The notes: generated from the letters alone by a model not told the origin. Positions 1-6,011 are shown, counted from the stretch's first letter. The stretch is 7,213 nucleotides of DNA from JAUWQU01 sp964605095 (GCA_964605095.1 CAZSBS010000250.1:1-7213), one strand, 5' to 3'. Program-made: numbers and translations.

Positions 1-433
1 CGTAATGGCTGCCGCCCAGGTCGTAATGCTTTGTGTAGACTATCCTTGGATACTTGGACAGCAGTGGCGCCAGGCGCTTTGTCCGTCGGGCCTGGCAGGC
101 GTCTACATAAAGCGCCCTCCAGCGGCTATCGGTGCCGGGCACGTTGGCGTCGGATAGCTCAGCCAGCCTGGCTGAGAACAGCCGCCGCCCCCCATCGCCG
201 AGCTCCTGTATAACCAGCCCGACCATCTGCATCTCGACATCGCAGCCGACTTTGTTCTCAAAGCACGCCTGGCCTGACGAGGGCATGTCCTGGGCGCACC
301 AGTCGGCGAACAGGTCGGCCCGGGTGACCGCGGGCACTGCCTTGGCCGGCCCGGCCGCGATGGCGGGCAGAGCCAGAACAGACATGGCAGCCAATGCCGC
401 CAGAAAGGAAAAAGCATTGCGATACGAGAGCAT
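1..433 (-). CDS. Secreted protein, N-terminal part (gene runs off the left edge); possibly HzsA-like/PD40 planctomycete family
   Basis: Reading the minus strand from the ATG at 433 gives 144 codons with no stop before the window edge, so the gene is partial (C-terminus missing). Residues 1-26 form a typical signal peptide: a short basic start (MLSYRN), a hydrophobic core (FLAALAAMSVLAL) and an Ala-rich cleavage site near PAIAA-GPA. The mature part has Cys at 46, 57, 64 and 113 and ends in PRIVYTKHYDLGGSHY. From memory, that last motif resembles large secreted planctomycete proteins annotated as hydrazine-synthase-alpha-like or PD40 beta-propeller proteins. This cannot be verified here, and no haem or propeller motif lies within the visible part. 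The start is well supported: GAGGTGATC directly upstream (434-442) is complementary to the usual 16S 3' end. The gene lies 217 bp downstream of the signalling operon on the same strand, so it may be read through or have its own promoter. The frame and signal peptide are reliable; the family name is tentative. Confidence 0.78.
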   Translation of the reverse strand, partial: MLSYRNAFSFLAALAAMSVLALPAIAAGPAKAVPAVTRADLFADWCAQDMPSSGQACFENKVGCDVEMQMVGLVIQELGDGGRRLFSARLAELSDANVPGTDSRWRALYVDACQARRTKRLAPLLSKYPRIVYTKHYDLGGSHY

Positions 434-442
434 GATCACCTC
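434..442 (-). promoter_or_regulatory. Strong ribosome binding site for the secreted-protein gene
   Basis: The minus strand reads AGAGGTGATC immediately before the ATG at 433. GAGGTGATC is a nine-base match to the complement of the conserved 16S rRNA 3' end, with the GAGG core five bases from the start codon. This fixes the start and the reading frame of a gene that is cut by the window edge. Confidence 0.7.
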
Positions 443-470
443 TTGCCGTTGCGACACGTCACCCGCCGCC

Positions 471-485
471 GGCGCGGCAAGCGCC
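471..485 (-). repeat. Small hairpin in the leader of the secreted-protein gene
   Basis: GGCGC (471-475) and GCGCC (481-485) are perfect inverted repeats around a five-base loop, about 40 bases upstream of the start at 433. No U-run follows, so it is not a convincing terminator. In GC-rich DNA a 5-bp stem can arise by chance; it is listed only as leader structure. Confidence 0.3.
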
Positions 486-606
486 ACAACTCTGAACATG
501 AAACGCCCCGCTGGCTGCCAGGTTACGAGTGCATGAGGCTGTCCGGTAATTCCGTGCAATGGGTGCCGTGGTTTGCCCACCCGCGCCAGTCAGGAGATCG
601 GCGTTC

Positions 607-627
607 CCGGCTACCGGCTACCGGCTA
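607..627. repeat. Three perfect tandem copies of the 7-mer CCGGCTA
   Basis: Three contiguous identical copies of CCGGCTA occupy 607-613, 614-620 and 621-627, in the gap just downstream of the REC-GAF gene. The tract is non-coding on the annotated strand. It could be a simple slippage tract; there is no evidence of function. Confidence 0.85.
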
Positions 628-631
628 CTAA

Positions 632-673
632 CCACCGTCCGCGTCGCGGGCTAGTCGTTTCGCCGGACGGCGG
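632..673 (-). repeat. Inverted repeat spanning the stop codon of the REC-GAF gene
   Basis: The arms CCACCGTCCG (632-641) and CGGACGGCGG (664-673) pair at 9 of 10 positions around a 22-base loop that contains the TAG stop (651-653). On the transcript of the minus-strand operon this would form a GC-rich stem. It could stall or terminate transcription, or protect the mRNA 3' end. No U-run follows, so a canonical intrinsic terminator is not supported. Confidence 0.4.
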
Positions 674-1649
674 TGGCGGTAGCCAGGGAGATCATATCGG
701 CCAGGGCGATGTCCTGTTCGGTGAACGGCTGCTCGCCCTTGCGGTAGAGCACGCCCATTCCGATCAGCTCGCCGGGGGCGGGTATCAGCGGCACGACAAG
801 TATCGACACGCCGCACAGCCGCCGACGTATGGCCGGGTCAAACAGCTCGACCTCATCCCACGCGTCAAAGATCATGCACCTGGGCGTCGTGAGGATCTTG
901 TCCACTATGGGCGGGATAAGCTTCTGGCAGAAGCCGAGCTCGTCGGGCTTGGGCACGCCGAACCGGCCGATAATGTTCAGTTTGGCGTTCTCGTCACAAA
1001 CCAGCGCCACGCCGAATAGCGGACCCGTACGCGTGGCGAAGGCCCGGAACATGTTCGCGAAAACTTCGTCGTCGTTGCGAGCGACGATCATCGAGTTCTG
1101 GTAGTTGATCACCGTTTGCTGAATGCTGAGCTGGTTGTTGAGGCTGCGATAGGCGCACATCAGGTCCACGCAGGTCGAATCGAGCTGGCCTCGAACGAGG
1201 TTGCGGTCTCGGCTGAGGTTGCGGGCGATCATCCGCAGCCGGTGGTTGCGGCGGCCCAGCCGCTCGGCGCGGTCCAGGCGATTGAGTTCCCCCTGCACGG
1301 TCTGGCGCAGGCGGTCAATATCCAGCGGCTTGGTCATCACCTCGACGGGCCTGCGTCGCGACGCGGCCGCGAGGCTCTGGGGGTCGCCGTAGCCGGTTAT
1401 GACGACGGCGGGGACATCCCCGGCCAACTTGCGGATGTCGTCAATGACGTCCAGGCCCGTGCAGTCGCCAAGGCGAAGATCGGTAATCAGCAGGTCCGGC
1501 GTGTGGCTGCGGGCAATTTCGAGGGCTTCCTTGCCGCTGCCGGCCGTCGAGACCGTCACGTCAAGCCCCTCCAGGATATCGGAAACCAGGTGCCTCAGTT
1601 CGAGCTCGTCGTCAACTACCAGTACTCGGGCTGTCCTGTGGTTTGCCAT
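651..1649 (-). CDS. REC-coiled coil-GAF response regulator without a visible output domain
   Basis: This 332-residue cytoplasmic protein begins with a receiver domain (about 8-120). The acidic pair is D13/D14, the phospho-acceptor is D57 in LLITDLRLGD, the switch residue is T85 in VVITGYG, and the conserved Lys is K107 in MTKP. Residues about 121-180 are charged and helical, likely a coiled coil. Residues about 180-330 look like a GAF-type sensor domain (FGVALVCDENAKL, later GVLYRKGEQPFTEQDIALAD). There is no helix-turn-helix, GGDEF, EAL or kinase signature. It may act as a phosphate sink, a scaffold or an input module that modulates the kinase encoded just upstream. Its ATG lies inside the kinase gene, whose stop is 38 nt further on, which suggests translational coupling. 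A GGAGGG lies 11 nt before the ATG. The REC call is firm; the GAF call is from pattern; the partner is inferred. Confidence 0.9.
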   Translation of the reverse strand: MANHRTARVLVVDDELELRHLVSDILEGLDVTVSTAGSGKEALEIARSHTPDLLITDLRLGDCTGLDVIDDIRKLAGDVPAVVITGYGDPQSLAAASRRRPVEVMTKPLDIDRLRQTVQGELNRLDRAERLGRRNHRLRMIARNLSRDRNLVRGQLDSTCVDLMCAYRSLNNQLSIQQTVINYQNSMIVARNDDEVFANMFRAFATRTGPLFGVALVCDENAKLNIIGRFGVPKPDELGFCQKLIPPIVDKILTTPRCMIFDAWDEVELFDPAIRRRLCGVSILVVPLIPAPGELIGMGVLYRKGEQPFTEQDIALADMISLATATAVRRND

Positions 1650-3963
1650 GGTTTATTTCGCCCTCCAATGCCTCTCTTTGGGCCGCGGGCAGTTGGATCG
1701 AAACGACCGTCCCTTTGCCCGGCTCGGAGTCGATCCACATCCTTCCGCCGTTGTTCTCCACGTACCTCTTGGCCTTTGGCAGGCCAAGCCCTCGCCGCCG
1801 CCCGGCCTTCTGGGCCGAGTAAAACGGCGTGAATGCCCGGGCCAGGGTCGCGGCGTCCATGCCCGAGCCGTTGTCCCGCACCGTCAGCAGCACGTGCCGC
1901 CGGGCGTCGTCCGCCGAGGCGGACAGCACGATAAGCCCTTCGGCTCCGACGGCCGAAGCGGCGTTGGCAAGCAGCTCCAACAGCACAGCCTTGACCTGCC
2001 CGCCATCGGCCAGTATCCGCGGGACACCGTCCTCAACCTGTATATCGACCCCACAGCCCGCGGCTTGAGGATGTTCCGAGGAAGAAAACGCATTTGCGGA
2101 TTCCGAAAGCAATTCTTCGGCCGAAACCGGCCCGACATTCGGCGCCGGCGGGATGGCGAAGTCCATCAGGCCTGTGATTATGTCGCTGATGCGCTGGGCC
2201 TGGTCGGCGATGGTCTGCCAGGTTCGGCGGTCCTCGGGCGTCTCGGCCTTGTCCCGCATGATCTGTGCCCGCCCGGACACCACTGCCAGCGGCGTGTTGA
2301 GTTCATGCCCGGCCCCCGCGGCCAGGTCACCCAGGGCGGCGAGAGTCCTTGCCTCGGCCAGAGCCTCGCGGGTCTGAGCCAGCAGTTGACTTGCGCTGGC
2401 AAGCTCCTCGCTCATCGCGTCGGCGATGTTTCGCCGCTGGACGAGCCCCAGCGCAAGTGCAAGGGCCGCCGCCATGGCGTCCTGCCAGGCCGCATCGGAC
2501 GTGTCACCGGTCGGGCAGATCACCCCGCCCAGCCAGCGCCCGCCGCTGGCGAGCGGCACGTGCCTCGCCGATGCCAGGTCCATCCAGCCGGCCCATGCAT
2601 CCGTGCCGCCAAGCAGCGTGGTCAAGGCCTCGGCCGGGGGGGCCAAATGGTCCGGCGCCGCCAGAGAATGCCCGCCGCCGACAAGGGCAAAGCTGCGCCA
2701 CTGCGGGCGGCAGTCGCCGCCCGTGCCGCCGCGATGAGCCGCCGCCAGCCGCACCGCGAGCATCGTCCCGGCCCGCTCGTCGAGCGAGTAGGCTACCACC
2801 GCGGCCAAGCGGGCGCCAGTCCCGGTCGGGCAAGGGCCGAAGGACTCCGCCAGTTTCAACAGCACATCCGGCAGGCTGGACTCCGCCGACAGGCCGGCGG
2901 CGAAACCGGACAGGCCGGCAAACGCCTTGGCCTGGGCGGCAAGCTTTCGCTCATGCAGGCCCAGCCTGGAGTTAAGCCTGCCCAGTTCGGCATTTGCCTC
3001 CGTGAGCCTTCGGGCTCGCGTCCCGGCCGGCGCGTCGGCCAGGCCAAACAGGTCCGCATTTCGCTCGATCTGCTCGTCGAGCTTGGCGGTCAGGCCGGAC
3101 ATGTCCGCCTCGCCGATCCCCAGGGCACGCATCATGCCCTCGCAAGTCTGATTCGCCGCCGCTCTGCCGCAGGAACCGAGGGGCTTTCGGTTTGCCAGGC
3201 CATTGGCCAAGGCAACCACGCGGATAAGCCCGGCGTCGGGAATGCAAGCCGGGATCGCCTCGCTGGGCTGGTGGTGCAGCCAGGCCGCGTTCTCCGTCGA
3301 CGAGCCCAGCCGCCAGTGCTGGGCGAGCCTTCGCCCGGCCACCAGATGATCCACGCCGAGAGTCTTCTTCTCCCATTCAGCCAGGCTGCCATTGTGCTCT
3401 GCCGCCGCGGCGACGGCGCGGGCATAGCTCTTGGGCAGCGACTCGCTCAGCAGCAGCTTGCCTATGTCGTGCATCAGCCCGACCAGGTATGCCTCCTCGG
3501 GGTCGATGGGCATGTCCAGCCGCTCCGCCAGCAGACGGCAGATCCACGCGACAGTCAGACTGTGACGCCACAGCACGCGGCAACCAAGGCCCTGGCTGTT
3601 GTGCCCGCGACGCGGCGGGCCGGACTGGGCCGGCGCCGCGACGCCGACATGCTCGCAAACCCTGTTGCTGAGAACCGCCGCCCGAACCGCCTCGACGCCA
3701 AGGGACTTCGCCGCGCCCGAAACAGTCCGAACCTCCACCGCCGCCGAGGTGTTTGCCATCCAGATCAGCCGCGCCGACAAGGCCGCGTCGGCGGACAGGA
3801 CGCGGGTTACCTCGTCAATCAGGTCGGCGGGGTCCGATGCACCGGCGACTTGCGGCGCCGTCAACTCCAGCACACGCCGGACAACGGCCGGCATGGCCGG
3901 CAAGTCGTCGATCTGCCGCACGATAACGTCCAGGTCGTGCAAGGTTATGTTTGCCTGAAGCAA
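1612..3963 (-). CDS. Hybrid HDOD-GAF-histidine kinase sensor protein
   Basis: This 783-residue protein has no membrane segment, so the sensor is probably cytoplasmic. Residues about 10-220 form an HDOD domain (starts around IDDLPAMPAVVRRVLEL) with an HD-type motif LMHDIGK (H165, D166) and an upstream His at 134. A short coiled coil follows (about 320-350), then an Ala-rich, GAF-like region (about 352-510) and a second helical linker (511-545). The kinase core is complete: H-box GHELNTPL with phospho-acceptor H553, N-box ELLANA (E663, N667), G1 box DNGSGM (D697) and G2 box GLGLPKAKRYVE, ending near 760. It should autophosphorylate at H553 and pass phosphate to one or both neighbouring receivers. 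The start is TTG, preceded by GGAGGG nine bases away; no better in-frame start is seen nearby. Fifty bases separate it from the upstream HTH-REC gene. HDOD domains generally work in regulatory protein complexes; what this one senses is unknown. Confidence 0.92.
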   Translation of the reverse strand: MLQANITLHDLDVIVRQIDDLPAMPAVVRRVLELTAPQVAGASDPADLIDEVTRVLSADAALSARLIWMANTSAAVEVRTVSGAAKSLGVEAVRAAVLSNRVCEHVGVAAPAQSGPPRRGHNSQGLGCRVLWRHSLTVAWICRLLAERLDMPIDPEEAYLVGLMHDIGKLLLSESLPKSYARAVAAAAEHNGSLAEWEKKTLGVDHLVAGRRLAQHWRLGSSTENAAWLHHQPSEAIPACIPDAGLIRVVALANGLANRKPLGSCGRAAANQTCEGMMRALGIGEADMSGLTAKLDEQIERNADLFGLADAPAGTRARRLTEANAELGRLNSRLGLHERKLAAQAKAFAGLSGFAAGLSAESSLPDVLLKLAESFGPCPTGTGARLAAVVAYSLDERAGTMLAVRLAAAHRGGTGGDCRPQWRSFALVGGGHSLAAPDHLAPPAEALTTLLGGTDAWAGWMDLASARHVPLASGGRWLGGVICPTGDTSDAAWQDAMAAALALALGLVQRRNIADAMSEELASASQLLAQTREALAEARTLAALGDLAAGAGHELNTPLAVVSGRAQIMRDKAETPEDRRTWQTIADQAQRISDIITGLMDFAIPPAPNVGPVSAEELLSESANAFSSSEHPQAAGCGVDIQVEDGVPRILADGGQVKAVLLELLANAASAVGAEGLIVLSASADDARRHVLLTVRDNGSGMDAATLARAFTPFYSAQKAGRRRGLGLPKAKRYVENNGGRMWIDSEPGKGTVVSIQLPAAQREALEGEINHGKPQDSPSTGS

Positions 3964-4013
3964 GATAGAACACCCTCCGGGTCCACCTGCAACTCGATGC
4001 TGGGTCCGGATTC

Positions 4014-4622
4014 TCAGCGGCCTCGCACCAACTTGATGATACGCTCGATAACGCTCTCAATATTGAACGGCTTCTTGATGAAGTCGTCTGCCCCGGCCTT
4101 CTTGAGTTCCTCAATCTCAGCCGGGTTGACCATGCCCGAGATCGCCAGGATTCGAATGCTCGATAACTCCGGGTTGCTGCGGATGGTGCGGCAGACGACG
4201 GTGCCGTTGATGTCCGGCAGCATGTAATCCAGCACAACGATGTCCGGCCTGAACTGCGTGGTCAGCACGCCGGCGTCGTAGCCGGTCTGGGCGCTGGCCA
4301 CGTCGAACCGCCCATCGGCCTGGAGGACATCGACAAACAAGTCCACGATGGCCGGGTCGTCGTCGACAACCAGCACGCGGATGGTGTTGTCTTCCATGCC
4401 ATCCGACGGTATCCCGTTTGACTTCATGAACTTAACCAGCTCGAGCCGCGGAATACGACGGAACTTGCTGCCCGGCACGCGAAAGCCGCCAAGCTGGCCG
4501 CTGTCGAAGCAGCGGATGATCGTCTGCTGTGAAAGATGGCAGACCTCCGCCGCTTCCCCAGTTGTGAATACTGCCTTTTGCCTCAATGTAACTCTCCCAC
4601 GTTCGCGAGTTTGCCCAAGCAA
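4014..4622 (-). CDS. HTH-REC response regulator (excisionase/MerR-like DNA-binding domain fused to a receiver)
   Basis: This 202-residue protein has the reverse order of a usual response regulator: DNA-binding domain first, receiver second. Residues about 18-70 form an excisionase/MerR-type winged helix-turn-helix (FTTGEAAEVCHLSQQTIIR, then FRVPGSKFRRIP as the wing). Residues about 80-200 are a receiver: acidic D87-D89, phospho-acceptor D132 in VVLDYMLPD, S162 in place of the common Thr, and K184 in FIKKP. It is the likely transcriptional output of the kinase 50 bp downstream. Two TTG starts are possible, at 4622 and 4586 (codon 13), and each has GGAG exactly seven bases upstream. The shorter form begins just before the HTH and is equally plausible. 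No ATG or GTG alternative fits. The HTH is so short that target binding probably needs a dimer. Domain calls are firm; the start is uncertain. Confidence 0.9.
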   Translation of the reverse strand: MLGQTRERGRVTLRQKAVFTTGEAAEVCHLSQQTIIRCFDSGQLGGFRVPGSKFRRIPRLELVKFMKSNGIPSDGMEDNTIRVLVVDDDPAIVDLFVDVLQADGRFDVASAQTGYDAGVLTTQFRPDIVVLDYMLPDINGTVVCRTIRSNPELSSIRILAISGMVNPAEIEELKKAGADDFIKKPFNIESVIERIIKLVRGR

Positions 4623-4634
4623 TACACCTCTCCA

Positions 4635-4671
4635 ATCTTATGTATCTTAACATATAGGTCCCGCCCGGCAA
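4635..4671 (-). promoter_or_regulatory. Candidate sigma70-type promoter of the signalling operon
   Basis: On the minus strand TTGCCG (4666-4671, four of six to TTGACA) is followed after 16 bases by TAAGAT (4644-4649, four of six to TATAAT). A second TAAGAT lies at 4635-4640. Transcription would begin about 10-15 bases before the TTG at 4622, leaving room for the GGAG ribosome site (4630-4633). The match is only moderate and planctomycete promoter rules are poorly defined, so this is a suggestion. Confidence 0.3.
4639..4654. promoter_or_regulatory. Dyad TATGT-N6-ACATA overlapping the candidate promoter (possible operator)
   Basis: TATGT (4639-4643) and ACATA (4650-4654) are perfect inverted repeats separated by six bases, and they overlap the proposed -10 element of the operon. 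The position suits autoregulation by the HTH-REC protein encoded just downstream, whose DNA-binding domain would be expected to act as a dimer. The arms are short and only one copy is seen; function is inference. Confidence 0.3.
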
Positions 4672-4810
4672 CTAAAAAACGCGGAAAAGGGAAAAGCGGC
4701 CCAGGCGAAAGGGAAGGTGTCGGGACGCAGATCATGGATCCACCACAGACGTATGAGAACTTCCCCCCTGCGAGTGTGGTGTCTCAAAAGAACTGCGCCG
4801 TAATCCGGCA

Positions 4811-4937
4811 GCCCGAAATTCGAATGACAAATGATCGAAACAACACTGCCAAGCCGGTCGTCGAACTCTCGGTTTCGGTCGTTTGGGCTTTGAGCCTTCG
4901 GATTTGTTTAGGATTTAGAGATTAGCATTTAGAATTT
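4811..4937. repeat. Imperfect hairpin repeat element with degenerate GGATTTA tandem tail
   Basis: Two arms pair in a long imperfect stem. Positions 4828-4841 pair with 4872-4885 over 14 consecutive positions (two G-U pairs if RNA) around a 30-base loop. After a 3-base mismatch, 4819-4824 pairs with 4889-4894 (two G-U). After a further gap, CCGAA (4813-4817) pairs with TTCGG (4897-4901). The right flank then carries four degenerate tandem 7-mers at 4911-4937 (after the first G: GGATTTA, GAGATTA, GCATTTA, GAATTTA). Its base composition is clearly more AT-rich than the neighbouring genes. From memory, similar CGAAA/GGATTT words recur between genes in planctomycete genomes. It may be a dispersed, non-coding mobile-derived repeat, or it may serve as the transcript end of the prenyltransferase gene. 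Confidence 0.6.
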
Positions 4938-5003
4938 ATCAGGCGGCATGATGTTCATCAATTCTGAAACACTGCACTAGAAGCACCAAACTTGCCTTGC
5001 CCC

Positions 5004-6011
5004 CTACGTTCCGCCAAAGCCCGCGTCGAGCAGGCCCCTCACGGCCGAGCGGCCTCCGTACTGGATCACCAGCGCCGCCATCACCACGTACGCCGCCAGG
5101 ACCAGCCACATCACGCGGTCCCGCATGAGCACGGCCACGGGGTCGCCCTTGCCGATACGGCGGCTCAGCACGTTGTAGCGGAACATCCCGTAGATCACCA
5201 GCGGGATAGTCCAGACCATGTTGGCCGAGCCGATCCGGTGGACCGTCGCCGGGGCAAGGCAGTACAGGCAATATGTCAGTATCGCCATCGCCGTCGAGAC
5301 CGTCTGCATGTACTCCAGGTCCCTGGCGTCGTAGCCGGCGTTGGCTGGCCTGGCCGCGGCAGCCTCAGCCGGCGAAAGCTCCATCACCTCGTAGCGGCGC
5401 TTGGTCAGTGCGATGAACAGGCACAGCGTCAGCGTGCATACCACCAGCCAGGGGCTTACCGGCACCGCGATCGCCGCCGCACCGGCCATCGCGCGCAGGA
5501 CGAATCCCAGCGCAACGATGATCACGTCGATGATTATCTTTCGCTTCAGCCAGGTCGAGTAAGCCAGGTTCAGCAGGAAATACGCGCCCGCCCAGACCAG
5601 CAGCCCCCAGCCATGCAGTGCCCGGGTCCCCGCGTGGTGTTCCGCGCAGACGCCCGCCGCAATTGCCAGCCCCGCCGCCAGCAGCACGCCCGCCGCGATG
5701 AGAGCCGCCGCCGGCGAGAGCCTGCCCGAGGCGATCGGCCTGTTGCGCTTGGACGGGTGAGCGCGGTCCAACTGCCGGTCGCAGACGTCGTTGATGAGGT
5801 ACACCGACGAGCTGAGCAGGCAGAACACCGCGACCGCGGCCAGGCAAAGAAGCCACGCCTCCGGGCTGCCGATGAGGTTGGCAAAGACAATCGGCGCGAC
5901 GACGAAGGCGTTCTTGACCCAATGCGTCGGGCGCATCGCCTCAATGAGCGCGCCAAGCGCCCCGCCGGGACCGCCGGGGTCGGGGCCTTGAATTGTCTCA
6001 GTTGATCCCAT
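5004..6011 (-). CDS. UbiA-family membrane prenyltransferase, most like decaprenyl-phosphate phosphoribosyltransferase
   Basis: This is a 335-residue integral membrane protein with about eight to nine hydrophobic segments (for example 52-72, 101-121, 133-151, 158-180, 185-202, 237-256, 266-282, 299-317). The first Asp-rich motif is N74-D75-x2-D78-x3-D82, followed by HPSKRNRPIASG (85-96). The HPxKR-x-RPIA sequence after the motif is characteristic of decaprenyl-phosphate phosphoribosyltransferases (the mycobacterial Rv3806c type), which transfer phosphoribose from PRPP to a polyprenyl phosphate. The second motif region is YSTWLKRKIIIDV (151-163) followed by LGFVLRAMAG. The near-N-terminal RPTHWVKN (27-34) also fits. 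The start is the ATG at 6011, with only a weak purine-rich site (GGCGGCGAA) ahead; M26 at 5936 is an alternative but has a cramped ribosome site. No epimerase (DprE1/DprE2) genes are adjacent. A quinone-type prenyltransferase is the main alternative. Confidence 0.88.
   Translation of the reverse strand: MGSTETIQGPDPGGPGGALGALIEAMRPTHWVKNAFVVAPIVFANLIGSPEAWLLCLAAVAVFCLLSSSVYLINDVCDRQLDRAHPSKRNRPIASGRLSPAAALIAAGVLLAAGLAIAAGVCAEHHAGTRALHGWGLLVWAGAYFLLNLAYSTWLKRKIIIDVIIVALGFVLRAMAGAAAIAVPVSPWLVVCTLTLCLFIALTKRRYEVMELSPAEAAAARPANAGYDARDLEYMQTVSTAMAILTYCLYCLAPATVHRIGSANMVWTIPLVIYGMFRYNVLSRRIGKGDPVAVLMRDRVMWLVLAAYVVMAALVIQYGGRSAVRGLLDAGFGGT

Larger units (their letters stand above)
4623..5003. other. 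Gene-free region between the prenyltransferase and the signalling operon
   Basis: No convincing protein or RNA gene is seen in these 381 bases. The left part (about 4635-4671) holds a candidate promoter and a dyad for the operon. The middle has 7-bp and 5-bp inverted repeats around 4741-4786. The right part (about 4811-4937) is an AT-richer hairpin repeat element. A further weak stem, AGAATT (4931-4936) with AATTCT (4960-4965), lies beyond it. The open frame crossing this stretch on the plus strand has no recognisable domain and is disregarded. Confidence 0.6.

Noticed and set aside
103..417. A 104-codon minus-strand frame overlapping the partial secreted protein
   Set aside because: It is another frame of the same DNA. 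The frame starting at 433 has a signal peptide, an ideal ribosome site and runs open to the edge, so it is preferred.
1116..1832. A 238-codon plus-strand open frame opposite the REC-GAF gene
   Set aside because: It is antisense to a well-supported receiver protein and has no motif of its own; a compositional shadow.
1399..4227. A 942-codon open frame on the plus strand, opposite the kinase and its neighbours
   Set aside because: It runs antisense to three genes with clear domains and catalytic motifs. Its translation is rich in Arg, Gly, Gln and Pro with no recognisable domain. Long antisense frames are a normal side effect of GC-rich codon use.
4741..4786. Possible H-type pseudoknot: CACCACA/TGTGGTG (4741-4747/4775-4781) interleaved with TGAGA/TCTCA (4754-4758/4782-4786)
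   Set aside because: The pairing order fits a pseudoknot, but no bases separate the last two strands, so the crossing loop would have zero length, which is not sterically possible. The individual stems are short enough to be chance.
4992..6005. A 337-codon plus-strand open frame opposite the prenyltransferase
   Set aside because: The minus strand encodes clear UbiA motifs and membrane segments; the plus frame is Arg/Gln-rich without motifs.
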